Notes: generated by a model not told the origin, from the sequence alone. 8,568 nt of DNA from Sedimentisphaerales bacterium (GCA_030640865.1 DAOWIP010000131.1:1-8568); one strand, 5' to 3'. Positions 1 through 7,213 are shown, numbered from the stretch's first letter. Numbers and translations are program-made.

Positions 1-52
1 AAGCAAGCTCTGCTGAGGAGCAACTTGCCAGGGATAACCAGTTGGGTGTGAC

Positions 53-118
53 GGATTACCGTTGGGGCGGGCTATTTTATACTGCCCGCCCAACCCCTAT
101 CACTAATAATGGTAATCC
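53..118. repeat. Nested inverted repeat (cruciform-like)
   Basis: The outer arms GGATTACC (53-60) and GGTAATCC (111-118) are perfect 8-base inverted copies. Immediately inside the left arm lies GTTGGGGCGGGC (61-72), which pairs with GCCCGCCCAAC (84-94) over 11 base pairs with one bulged G and an 11-base AT-rich loop. Sixteen unpaired bases (95-110) separate the inner hairpin from the right outer arm. No T-run follows on either strand, so it is not a simple terminator. It could be a small repeat or MITE-like element, a recombination site, or a structured RNA. Confidence 0.6.
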
Positions 119-136
119 AGAACTCCCCTATGCCTT

Positions 137-163
137 AAAAAAACCTCCTTGCCGAAGGCAAGG
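137..163 (-). terminator. Rho-independent terminator of the mod-res operon
   Basis: Read on the minus strand, a perfect 7-bp stem CCTTGCC/GGCAAGG (163-157 with 153-147) with a three-base loop is followed by AGG and seven T (143-137). It lies about 160 bases after the res stop codon, and no gene intervenes. It has no comparable T-run on the plus strand, so it should end minus-strand transcription. Confidence 0.85.
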
Positions 164-321
164 TTGTCTCTTAATTGTAAAAGTGATTTGTCCAATTCAC
201 GCTGAACCAGTACACTACCAAACGGTGGATATACAGGGGCAGACCGACAAAAAAGGCCAGAAAGCTAAATGCACTTATGGAAAAGTTTAAACGTCTTACC
301 TATATCGATGCCAGAGATATG

Positions 322-3117
322 TTATCCAAGTAAGTTTTTAGAGATTATATCTGTAACATCGGCCGGATTGTAAGATACAGCCCATCGCCACTTCCCGAAT
401 CCGCCTTTTTGATTGACGGCTTTTACCCATTCATCCAGGAATGACCGTTTTGTTTTATCCTGTTGGGTATCCCGCCCTTTGGTTTCAAGGATCAAATAAT
501 TACCGTTTGTGAGCTGTATGATAAAATCAGGCCAATATTTTCTAACCACACCCTTGAAAACATAAATAATCTCAAAGCCAAGATGGTCATTTTTCACCCA
601 TGCCCTGACATTCTTGTTGCGGTCAAACTCAAAGGCTTCCGACGCTTCCCAGGTACTGTCAAACACACAAAAGTTTATATGAGATTTCTTTGTTAGTTCG
701 CACGGCCTGCCTGTGTACCACGTTCGCATATTGCCGGTTGAGCGGATAGGATAGCTTTGGTCAAAAACAGGCTCTAAGGTTTCAACGTTATCTTCCCGGA
801 TGGCATCCGATATGTGCTGGACAACCTTGTTCATATTGAGAGTTATTATAATTCGCCGCCTTAACTCGTCCTGATGAAAAAGAGATGGAGAAATCTGAAT
901 CTTACCGGCGGAGATAACCTGTTCAACAATCTTGATTAACTGGGCAAGTAAATACTCCTTATTGCCCTTCCAGTTTTTCCGCATCTGGTCAAAATTGTCT
1001 CTGGCCACCTCAAAGATAATTTTCTGCATACGGAATTTGCGGCCTAAAGCTTGAAGGTCTATTTCAGAAATTTTGGTTACATCCGGCTTGCCCTCAACAA
1101 TTGGGGCCAATTCCGCGATTTGAGCGGTTTCAAATGCGTTCAGTTCCAGCGGTTTTACCTTCTCCATATCCAAGGCAAGTTGGGGACGATATACATGGTC
1201 GATACGGATGATATTCGGCCAACTTATCTCATATTTCTTCTTTTCGGGCACCGGCTCAATAGGTATTTTTTGCGTTGGCGGCGGTGGCGGCGGCCCGTCC
1301 TGTGTTTCGTGAGGCAAGAAAGTGAACGGCACACCAAAAATATTGACATATTCCGGGTCCATCCGGCCTTCCGAATTCAATTCGTAAGAGGTGCGACGCA
1401 AGCCCCGGCCGACTACCTGTTCACAAAGCAACTGGCTTGAGAACGCGCGTAATCCCATGATATGGGTTACAGTCTTGGCGTCCCAGCCTTCCGAAAGCAT
1501 ACCCACGGAAATAACCTTCTGGATATTTTCTCCCGGCATCCCTTTTTTGCCCACGGTATCGACGATGTCTCTGAGTTGGTTGGCCAGTTGTAGCTTTGTC
1601 AGTTTCCTGATGGGCTTATCTTCTTCATCTGCTCCATCGTTGGTTTTATTTTCCCAGTCTAACGGTTCATCCTGTGATTCCGCCATATCAAGGACTTTGG
1701 AATCGATATGAAGGATTCGCTCAGGAATACACAATTCATCTATGAGTATCTTCCGGTGATCGAAGGCATATTTTACACGGGCGGCGGTATAAGTTGTATT
1801 GGCAACCGTGATCATTACCGGCGGAGTTGACAGGTTGTTTTCCTGCCATGATTTGAATGTTTCCTGCCAGTCTTTCCCCAGCAGACAATAGCCGTTTATC
1901 ACCAAATCGGGAAGTGGTACCTCAGCTTCCACCTTACGATTTATGTCAACCTTGACCTCTGGATCATTGTAAATGTGATAAAGTTTCGACTTATATGTCT
2001 TTGCATCAGGCAGGGCATCATCTCTAATGACAACACGGGGAGTTTTAACCAAGCCCGATTCTATCGCGTCGTTAAGGCCGAAATCGCTTATCACCCAGCC
2101 GAACAGGGCTTCTTCGGAGCTTTTTTTGCCGGATGGGGCGAACGGCGTGGCGGAAAAATCGAAACATTTAAGAATCCCGCGGGCCTTATTGATTCTGTCA
2201 AGGCCACCCACCCACTTTGTCGCCTCATCAATCTCGTCTTTTTTGACCCCCTTTATCTTGGATTCTGCCGGTACCCGCCAGGCATGATGAGCCTCATCGT
2301 TGATAACCAGGATATTACGGGCCTTGGCCATATTGCCCAGGACTTCCCGGACGTATGCCTCATCACTTTTAGGGCCGCGTTTATCGACGCCGCGTTTTTT
2401 AGCAACTTTTTCCTCGGTCTCCCAATTCAACTTGTGCCAGTTATGAATGAGAATCCTGCCTTGGCGGAGCTTCTCTGCCAGACCGGTAGGAATGACACCA
2501 AATTCTTCGTAATAATTTCCCAGTGAATCCGGCATCAATACACCCAGTCGGTTCTTTACCGTCAAGCCCGGCGCTATAATCAGGATATTCTTGGCGAAAC
2601 GGCTGTCTTGCGGATAGGTAACTTTATTCAAGACCTGCCAGGCAATCAGCATGGCCATAACGATAGTCTTTCCTGAACCGGTGGCCATCTTCGAGCACAG
2701 CCGGAGAAAATCGCCGCCGTCGCCGGGGACATCAATACCCACCTTTTCAGAATCGGGAGCCTCAACAAACCAGATGAGCGTCTCCATCGCCTCCAGTTGA
2801 CAGAAGAACAGCGGATTTCGCCGCTGGTCGTCGCTATGCCAATGTTCCAGAAGCCGCTTTGTTATTCCAGATACGCCCGGATAGTTCGCTTGTCGCCAGG
2901 CCTTTACACGCGGGCGGATTTTATTCACCAGCGGCAGTTCGATGAAAATACCCATATCGTCATACGCTGTAGAACCTGGGGAGGCAATAATATAACCGGC
3001 GGGACGACGGCCATGCCTTTCGTCAAAGGTTTTACTATTCCGGTCATAGTGCCAGTAAGATTCCGGTTCTTTATACGGCGAATTGATTATCAGATGGTCG
3101 ATAGTTGCCTGACCCAT
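322..3117 (-). CDS. res: Type III restriction enzyme, Res subunit (helicase-nuclease)
   Basis: The 931-residue Res subunit of a Type III restriction-modification system. In this family Res binds the Mod methyltransferase, uses ATP hydrolysis to communicate between two target sites, and cuts unmethylated DNA. The superfamily-2 motor is clear: Walker A MATGSGKT (144-151), DEAH (274-277), SAT (322-324), a SEGWD block (542-546) and a QVVGRGLRR motif VI (567-575). A six-proline run (609-614) marks a linker. The C-terminal nuclease has WPDF (862-865) and LETKG (877-881), giving Asp864, Glu878 and Lys880 of a PD-(D/E)XK site. All key residues are present, so it looks functional. The start is supported by GGAGG seven bases upstream inside the mod 3' end. 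Its ATG overlaps the mod TGA by one base, implying coupled translation. From memory it resembles the group annotated as BPTD_3080-family restriction endonucleases; a profile search would confirm this. Confidence 0.94.
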   Translation of the reverse strand: MGQATIDHLIINSPYKEPESYWHYDRNSKTFDERHGRRPAGYIIASPGSTAYDDMGIFIELPLVNKIRPRVKAWRQANYPGVSGITKRLLEHWHSDDQRRNPLFFCQLEAMETLIWFVEAPDSEKVGIDVPGDGGDFLRLCSKMATGSGKTIVMAMLIAWQVLNKVTYPQDSRFAKNILIIAPGLTVKNRLGVLMPDSLGNYYEEFGVIPTGLAEKLRQGRILIHNWHKLNWETEEKVAKKRGVDKRGPKSDEAYVREVLGNMAKARNILVINDEAHHAWRVPAESKIKGVKKDEIDEATKWVGGLDRINKARGILKCFDFSATPFAPSGKKSSEEALFGWVISDFGLNDAIESGLVKTPRVVIRDDALPDAKTYKSKLYHIYNDPEVKVDINRKVEAEVPLPDLVINGYCLLGKDWQETFKSWQENNLSTPPVMITVANTTYTAARVKYAFDHRKILIDELCIPERILHIDSKVLDMAESQDEPLDWENKTNDGADEEDKPIRKLTKLQLANQLRDIVDTVGKKGMPGENIQKVISVGMLSEGWDAKTVTHIMGLRAFSSQLLCEQVVGRGLRRTSYELNSEGRMDPEYVNIFGVPFTFLPHETQDGPPPPPPTQKIPIEPVPEKKKYEISWPNIIRIDHVYRPQLALDMEKVKPLELNAFETAQIAELAPIVEGKPDVTKISEIDLQALGRKFRMQKIIFEVARDNFDQMRKNWKGNKEYLLAQLIKIVEQVISAGKIQISPSLFHQDELRRRIIITLNMNKVVQHISDAIREDNVETLEPVFDQSYPIRSTGNMRTWYTGRPCELTKKSHINFCVFDSTWEASEAFEFDRNKNVRAWVKNDHLGFEIIYVFKGVVRKYWPDFIIQLTNGNYLILETKGRDTQQDKTKRSFLDEWVKAVNQKGGFGKWRWAVSYNPADVTDIISKNLLG

Positions 3118-5630
3118 CAGTCAACCTCCATAATCCTGAGGCTTTCGATGCCGCGATCATCGACGATTTTTACAGCTATACGCTTATATTCGCCCAACTC
3201 AAAGGGCAACGATACCGTCCCGCGATACGCCTCTATCAGCTCCTCGTCAATCTCGGCCTTGAGGTTTCGTGCCAGACGCGCCCAACCTTCCTTTTCACCG
3301 GCCATCGGGAAAAATATCTGCCGCGGAAATACACTGCGACCGTCGTAATCGGTATCGACCATCCAAAGGGCGATCTTCTCCGTACCGCCCGAATCAATGG
3401 TGCCGCTACGAGTATCGTAATAATCGAATCCCTGTACGCTCACCCGATATTTGCTTTTATCGTCCCCGTCTTTAATCTCTTCGAGTAGTACATCCGGCTG
3501 GCCGACAAGGAAGAAACTATCATTGCTGGATCGCTTCTTCTTCAAGTCATCAGTGAGTAAATCGGCGTTCATCTTCGCCTTCAACAGCGTAACACCCGGC
3601 CAGTTGGTTTCGTCAATATCCTTGGCCGCCTCCGGGTCGAATTGAAAGGCCGCGAATACAACAATTTTCGGCTTGGGTACCAGTAAGTTGGCTTCCTCCA
3701 GGGCCAAAGCCACCTGCCGCTGCTCCAGCGGGGCATGTTCAGGGCCGAATGAAATCACTACACGCTGGGGTTTGTCTTCTTTGCTCTCCCCCTCGGCCTG
3801 GAGCCAATGCGTCCCGGATAACGGCTCAACACGCGAAAACTCTATCCGCTGACCACCCCTGCCGCGAATACCCGCCTTAAACAACTCATCCCGCCATTCA
3901 CCCTGACGAAGCGTCTCGCCCGAACGAACAATCGAGGCGTCAGCGGGAGAATTATCTTCTGTTTCTTTAAGGGGCTTGACCGCCGGGGCTGGAACCGCCT
4001 CCACCGTAAAGGGACCTGTTACCCGCGCCTTGGAATTGTCAGTGTATGGCTTGTCATAGAGTGTTTCTCTGGCCGACGGCTCATTGTTGGCAATGGATTT
4101 CAGGGTTATATGCGGCACTGTCTTGTAATTAAAGCCGCTACCAACACCTTCATCAGGATGGGCCAATTCGTAATAGTCAAACACCGCTGTCATTAACCGC
4201 TGCCTGGCCAAAGTAACCGCCACACGGGACGTATCACACGTAATCCACCGCCTGCCCCACTGCTCGGCAACAAACGCCGTCGTCCCACTGCCACAAGTCG
4301 GGTCAAACACCAAGTCGCCAGGATCAGTAGTCATAAGCATACAACGCTGAATAACTTTCTGATTAGTTTGAACAACATATGTAATATTCGCTTCTCCCAT
4401 TACATCATCCCATACTGACGATATTGTTGAATATGGGAAATCGTCAAAATAGTGAATATATCGAAGCGTATTTTTTGTTGAAAGAAGCCTGTGTGCTTTT
4501 GTTAACTGTTTAAGCCCCTGTGTAGTAGTGCGCCAGCCTGCATTAGGTCTGGGTCGATACTCTTTACCATTAAAAACAAATGGTTGCGTTGTAGATTCTG
4601 ATCCACTTCTTGAGTTTAAGTCTGTGCTCTTAAATACCCTCGAATTTTCCGGCAACTGCTTTTCACCAATAAGTTCATCATGTGTTATACTTCTAACAGC
4701 ACCATCTTCTAAGAGTAATTGCCTGAACTCTGTGAAATCTAAGCCAAAATGCTTTTTGACAAACAAATTTCTACATTTGATTTTAGATTTATCCTTACCA
4801 TACCAAATCAAAAAGTCTGCGACGGTCGGAACAGTGGAAGATGTCTGGCTACCTGATTTTTTGAATGTGATAAATCCCGCAAAATTTTCCACCCCAAACA
4901 CTTCATCCATCAAATTCCTGACCAGATGTACATTCTCATCTGAAATCTGCATAAAGCAACTGCCGCTTTCGGTCAGTAGTTCTTTCGCTGACAGCAGCCT
5001 GTCCCGCAAATAGGTCAGATAAGAATGGATACCCAATTCCCAGGTATCGCGGAATGCCTTGATTGTTTCCGGCTCGGCGGTCAGGTCCTCATCCTTGCCG
5101 TTCTTAACATCGCGTTTGTTTGTAAATGGCTGGAAGTTGGAGCCGTACTTGATACCGTAAGGTGGGTCGATATAGACCATCTGGACCTTACCAGCCATCC
5201 CTTCCTTTTCTAACAGTGAGTTCATCACCAGCAGAGAGTCCCCGGCAATCAGGCGGTTGGACCAGTTATGATCGTGTTTATAGAACTCGACGGCCTCGCG
5301 CAGAGGCGGGTTTTCTTTCATGGACGCGAATAACGGTTCATGTTCTCCGTTGCCGTTGCGTTTGCGGACCGCCTCGATGATTGTCCGGGGATCAATGCGT
5401 TCGTGGACGTGCAGCGAACGGGTGGGCACTTCGAAGGATGTATGTTCGGCCTTACCGGCCCATTGCAGGGACGGGTCGATATGGGGGTCATAGGCGTATT
5501 TTTTGGGTTTGGCTTCCTTGTCGGTCTCCGGTGTTACCAGGCCGACAGGCGGATTGTTGGTCCGCTCCTTGCCCTTGTGGTCATACTGTTTGATCTTACG
5601 TTTCTTCGGGGTGCTCTTACTCTTTGCCAT
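3117..5630 (-). CDS. mod: Type III DNA methyltransferase, Mod subunit
   Basis: The 837-residue modification subunit, a predicted S-adenosylmethionine-dependent adenine-N6 methyltransferase that also gives Res its sequence specificity. Motif IV DPPY (155-158) precedes the cofactor motif FDPTCGSG (442-449), the beta-class order, with the target-recognition region between them. A basic, low-complexity N-terminus (about 1-40) comes first, and about 350 residues follow the catalytic fold, including the DTDYD and IFFP segments near 759-774. That makes it longer than classical Mod proteins of roughly 650 residues; I infer the tail contacts Res. I chose the ATG at 5630 because GTGAGG lies 8 bases upstream and MAKSKSTPKKRK is a plausible start. 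The frame stays open back to a TTG at 5840, but that extension has no domain character. The segment encoding residues about 217-437 is strongly AT-rich compared with its flanks. Confidence 0.93.
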   Translation of the reverse strand: MAKSKSTPKKRKIKQYDHKGKERTNNPPVGLVTPETDKEAKPKKYAYDPHIDPSLQWAGKAEHTSFEVPTRSLHVHERIDPRTIIEAVRKRNGNGEHEPLFASMKENPPLREAVEFYKHDHNWSNRLIAGDSLLVMNSLLEKEGMAGKVQMVYIDPPYGIKYGSNFQPFTNKRDVKNGKDEDLTAEPETIKAFRDTWELGIHSYLTYLRDRLLSAKELLTESGSCFMQISDENVHLVRNLMDEVFGVENFAGFITFKKSGSQTSSTVPTVADFLIWYGKDKSKIKCRNLFVKKHFGLDFTEFRQLLLEDGAVRSITHDELIGEKQLPENSRVFKSTDLNSRSGSESTTQPFVFNGKEYRPRPNAGWRTTTQGLKQLTKAHRLLSTKNTLRYIHYFDDFPYSTISSVWDDVMGEANITYVVQTNQKVIQRCMLMTTDPGDLVFDPTCGSGTTAFVAEQWGRRWITCDTSRVAVTLARQRLMTAVFDYYELAHPDEGVGSGFNYKTVPHITLKSIANNEPSARETLYDKPYTDNSKARVTGPFTVEAVPAPAVKPLKETEDNSPADASIVRSGETLRQGEWRDELFKAGIRGRGGQRIEFSRVEPLSGTHWLQAEGESKEDKPQRVVISFGPEHAPLEQRQVALALEEANLLVPKPKIVVFAAFQFDPEAAKDIDETNWPGVTLLKAKMNADLLTDDLKKKRSSNDSFFLVGQPDVLLEEIKDGDDKSKYRVSVQGFDYYDTRSGTIDSGGTEKIALWMVDTDYDGRSVFPRQIFFPMAGEKEGWARLARNLKAEIDEELIEAYRGTVSLPFELGEYKRIAVKIVDDRGIESLRIMEVD
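4320..4980 (-). other. AT-rich target-recognition segment of mod
   Basis: By hand count, 60-base blocks here have low GC (32% at 4321-4380, 37% at 4381-4440, 33% at 4441-4500, 27% at 4741-4800), while blocks just outside are about 60% (62% at 4201-4260, 60% at 4261-4320, 60% at 5041-5100). The reading frame is unbroken. The segment coincides with the region between the two catalytic motifs, where Type III Mod proteins hold their target-recognition domain. Domain replacement by recombination is the natural reading. Confidence 0.7.
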
Positions 5631-6137
5631 CCGGTTCGCCTCACTTGGGTTGTCCACACGGCACAACAAAAAGGGCGCCGCTACACTCGTGCCCAACTGT
5701 GGTTCACCAAAACCATAACAGAACACGCAAGCGGCACCCGTTTTGCCCAAAGGCAAACGAGCACCGACTTCTGTGCGTTTCTGTATAAGAAATTTGGTGA
5801 TTTCAGTTGGAACGCAAAAACTCAGTACAAAACTATTCAATTGTCCGGCTGAGTCTGGCCCAGCCGACCATCACCATAACATATTGGCCCGCCAAATACA
5901 AGATGACATGTCAACTACACCAGACTTGCCTATATATCTGCTTGATGTATAAACACTTACATAAATATTGACGCTGCGCCATGGCCTGATGCTTTAAAAT
6001 GTCCCCGCGGACTGTTACAATACAGGCGTATTTTTTAACGAATCTGGGACGGCGGTTTGATCGACCGCCAAGCGATTTTAGCAGCAGCATTTACCCGTCT
6101 GAACAACGGCCTCAAACAAGGCAGTTCTTGGTTCAAT
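5631..6137. other. Gene-poor stretch upstream of mod
   Basis: I find no convincing gene here. The mod frame stays open to 5840, but the extra residues look non-coding. Visible structure: a minus-strand hairpin TTTGCC-TTTG-GGCAAA near 5740-5757, an inverted repeat CGGCTG/CAGCCG (5846-5851 and 5861-5866), a perfect palindrome TGACATGTCA (5904-5913) overlapping a TTGACA-like hexamer on the minus strand, and GGCGGT/ACCGCC (6051-6056 and 6064-6069). No -10 element stands at proper spacing from that TTGACA, so I cannot place the mod promoter. A plus-strand frame of 40 codons, open from 6039 to the TAG at 6159-6161 and running into the 3' end of the HTH gene, reads rather protein-like but has no start. 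It could be gene debris. Confidence 0.5.
5639..5644 (-). promoter_or_regulatory. Ribosome binding site deciding the mod start
   Basis: On the minus strand GTGAGG (5644-5639) stands 8 bases before the ATG at 5630. No comparable site precedes the upstream TTG at 5840, so the shorter 837-residue Mod is preferred. Confidence 0.65.
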
Positions 6138-6350
6138 TTAGCCCCTCTTGCTAATAATTAGCCCCAATTCACGTAAAATTTTATCAACGTTTTTATCTGT
6201 GATATTACCACGATTGGACAACCATCGGTGGATTGTAGTTCGTCCAATACCGTGTTCTTTTTGCATTTCTTTAGCTAATTGGTTTATTGACCACTTGCGA
6301 AATCGCAATTCTGTTAATACGGCTGCACGTATAGTCGGCGGGGTGGACAT
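6138..6350 (-). CDS. Small HTH (XRE/Cro-like) regulator
   Basis: A 70-residue protein that is little more than a helix-turn-helix. Residues about 20-58 fit the fold: NQLAKEM (helix 2), GIGRTTIHRWL (turn and recognition helix), then NVDKILRELGL as the closing helix. It most likely binds DNA as a dimer in the cytoplasm. The start is supported by AAGGA (6363-6359) 8 bases before the ATG. It lies divergent to the leader/AlpA cluster across an AT-rich spacer with short palindromes, the arrangement of a repressor controlling itself and an opposing operon. A weak promoter candidate lies just upstream: TTGATA (6394-6389), 16 bases, TATACC (6372-6367). It could instead serve as an antitoxin or as a controller of the restriction operon, but no toxin partner is visible and mod lies about 500 bases away. 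Confidence 0.8.
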   Translation of the reverse strand: MSTPPTIRAAVLTELRFRKWSINQLAKEMQKEHGIGRTTIHRWLSNRGNITDKNVDKILRELGLIISKRG

Positions 6351-6582
6351 AACACAAATCCTTATTGGTATATAAGCAAACCGAGGAATATCAAAAACCT
6401 ATACCCTGGTATCATATATTGCACATAAATTTTAATCAATGAAATTCCACGGGCTAAAGTGGACGACATAACACACTTATAGACAAGGTATTATATTTTC
6501 AGTTTTCAATAATTTTAAATTTATTCTTAAAAACGTGTTTTTCCTTTTTTTGATTTATATATTAGCTCTGAAAGGAAAATAT
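6351..6582. promoter_or_regulatory. Divergent control region between HTH and AlpA genes
   Basis: This AT-rich spacer (18% GC at 6481-6540, 28% at 6541-6600 by count) separates divergent genes. It contains short inverted repeats: CTTAT/ATAAG (6361-6365 and 6372-6376), ATACC-CT-GGTAT (6401-6412) and AAAAAC-GT-GTTTTT (6529-6542). GGTAT also recurs at 6367-6371 and 6487-6491. A TATATT (6558-6563) could be a rightward -10 box, but its -35 region is poor, which would suit an activated promoter. CTTAT/ATAAG overlaps the leftward -10 candidate. The operator roles are inferred from position only. Confidence 0.45.
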
Positions 6583-6630
6583 ATGAAAAGTGCAACCGGA
6601 ATACGTTTTAATTTGGGGGGGGAACGATGA
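6583..6630 (+). CDS. Putative 15-codon leader peptide
   Basis: A short reading frame, MKSATGIRFNLGGER, with a good ribosome binding site (AAGGA at 6572-6576, six bases before the ATG). Its TGA stop (6628-6630) overlaps the AlpA-like ATG (6627-6629) as ATGA, the classic layout for translational coupling. The last codons run through eight consecutive G (6615-6622), which also form the Shine-Dalgarno-like stretch for the next gene. Addition of one G would fuse this peptide in frame to the AlpA-like protein. I know no family for it. It may be a coupling leader rather than a functional peptide, and a chance frame remains possible given its size. Confidence 0.45.
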   Translation: MKSATGIRFNLGGER

Positions 6631-6848
6631 CTGGCGACCCATTACTTTTAAGCACCATTGAGGCAGCAAAGTTGTTGGGTATTAGCCGCTCAATGTTTTA
6701 TGCCCTTCATTCTTCAGGCCGAATAGGTGTAATGCCAACCAGACTGGGCCGCCGGACATTATGGTTACGCACTGAGTTGATAGCATAGACACAAGCAGGC
6801 TGTCCAACGCGGGATAAATGGATGAATATTCGGGAAGCGATAGTATGA
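6627..6848 (+). pseudogene. AlpA-like excisionase/HTH gene with internal amber stop
   Basis: A small MerR/AlpA-type DNA-binding protein of the excisionase class. Such proteins bend DNA or activate integrase genes during excision of mobile elements. The HTH is clear: LLSTIEAAKLLGISRSMFY (residues 7-25), followed by the wing segment MPTRLGRRTLWLRTEL (36-51). Translation stops at TAG 6786-6788 after 53 residues. The same frame then continues for 19 codons reading TQAGCPTRDKW... to TGA 6846-6848. In related proteins, as I recall them, the helix continues as EL..W..AGCP.R..W, so the TAG sits exactly where Trp (TGG) is expected. The restored frame would be 73 codons and would end in an ATGA overlap with the next gene. 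The most likely cause is a one-base nonsense change. A sequencing error, or a working 53-residue product that keeps the whole HTH, are alternatives. A G-rich stretch (6615-6622) precedes the ATG. Confidence 0.75.
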
Positions 6849-7174
6849 AAGGGAAAATCATGGATTTGATAGTTACTTCGGATGATTGTTCTAAAACCGC
6901 CACTGACGGGGGTTTTCAGCGCGAAGAATCGCAAAAGTCGGAGCAAAAGGGGACCAATGCCTTACACCCCAGAGTTGCGGCTAAAATGGCACAAATCCCC
7001 GGTGTGTACAGGGAAAAATATAAAAAAGCAATGACCGGTAAAAGTCTGCGGGCAGCAGTGGATTCTTTCTGTGTCGAATGCACGGGATACCAGCGCGAAG
7101 AAGTGAAACTCTGCACCAGCCCTTCCTGTCCGCTGTATCCGTATCGACCATATAAGAAGACCTCCAAAAGTTAA
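6845..7174 (+). CDS. Four-cysteine conserved protein of unknown function
   Basis: A 109-residue protein. The first 40 residues look unstructured and polar. The conserved part is C-terminal: MTGKSLRAAVDSFCVECTGY, then EEVKLCTSPSCPLYPYRPY. Cys76, Cys79, Cys90 and Cys95 (CxxC and CxxxxC) would form one zinc site. Small proteins with this CxxC...CPLYPYR signature recur, to my memory, in phages and planctomycete mobile regions next to excisionase and primase genes; I know no established function. I chose the ATG at 6845 because it overlaps the TGA of the preceding frame as ATGA. An in-frame ATG at 6818 would add nine residues overlapping the excisionase remnant. With the excisionase cut short at 6788, ribosomes would no longer be delivered to 6845, so expression may be lowered or may use 6818. 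Confidence 0.75.
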   Translation: MKGKIMDLIVTSDDCSKTATDGGFQREESQKSEQKGTNALHPRVAAKMAQIPGVYREKYKKAMTGKSLRAAVDSFCVECTGYQREEVKLCTSPSCPLYPYRPYKKTSKS

Positions 7175-7213
7175 GTATCAACATGGCAGGGCATAAAGTA
7201 GCGGTAATGTATT

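Larger units (their letters stand above)
1..321. other. Left-edge non-coding stretch
   Basis: I see no convincing gene here. A plus-strand frame is open from base 3 to a TAA at 288-290, but it has no credible start with a ribosome binding site, shows no recognisable motif, and runs through both a nested hairpin (53-118) and the terminator hairpin (147-163), so part of its peptide is just hairpin sequence. A second short frame at 277-333 (18 codons, starting MEKFKRL) also lacks a binding site. The stretch is best read as the 3' flank of the restriction operon plus structured DNA of unknown origin. A gene fragment entering from the left cannot be excluded. Confidence 0.6.

Noticed and set aside
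41..94. Integron attC-like site from GTTGGGT and GCCCAAC core-like motifs
   Set aside because: The core boxes are in the wrong order (GTT...AAC outward instead of AAC...GTT), and no integron integrase or cassette array is present.
42..290. Plus-strand ORF of 82 codons at the left edge
   Set aside because: It has a TTG start without a ribosome binding site, crosses a hairpin and a clear opposite-strand terminator, and its peptide resembles nothing I know.
5631..5840. Longer Mod starting at a TTG at 5840 (907 residues)
   Set aside because: The extra 70 residues show no motif, the TTG has no good ribosome binding site, and a GTGAGG site with proper spacing precedes the ATG at 5630.
5712..5881. 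Nine-base direct repeat ACCATAACA at 5712-5720 and 5873-5881 as possible att or insertion duplication
   Set aside because: Too short to stand out from chance at this spacing, and the DNA between the copies shows no mobile-element features.
6039..6161. Forty-codon plus-strand open frame converging on the HTH gene (reads IDRQAILAAAFTRLNNG...)
   Set aside because: No start codon with a binding site and no recognised family. It may be gene debris, but I cannot support it as a gene.
6682..6946. Minus-strand ORFs of 73 and 79 codons opposite the AlpA-like and four-cysteine genes
   Set aside because: They are antisense to genes with recognisable motifs and have no domain signal of their own.
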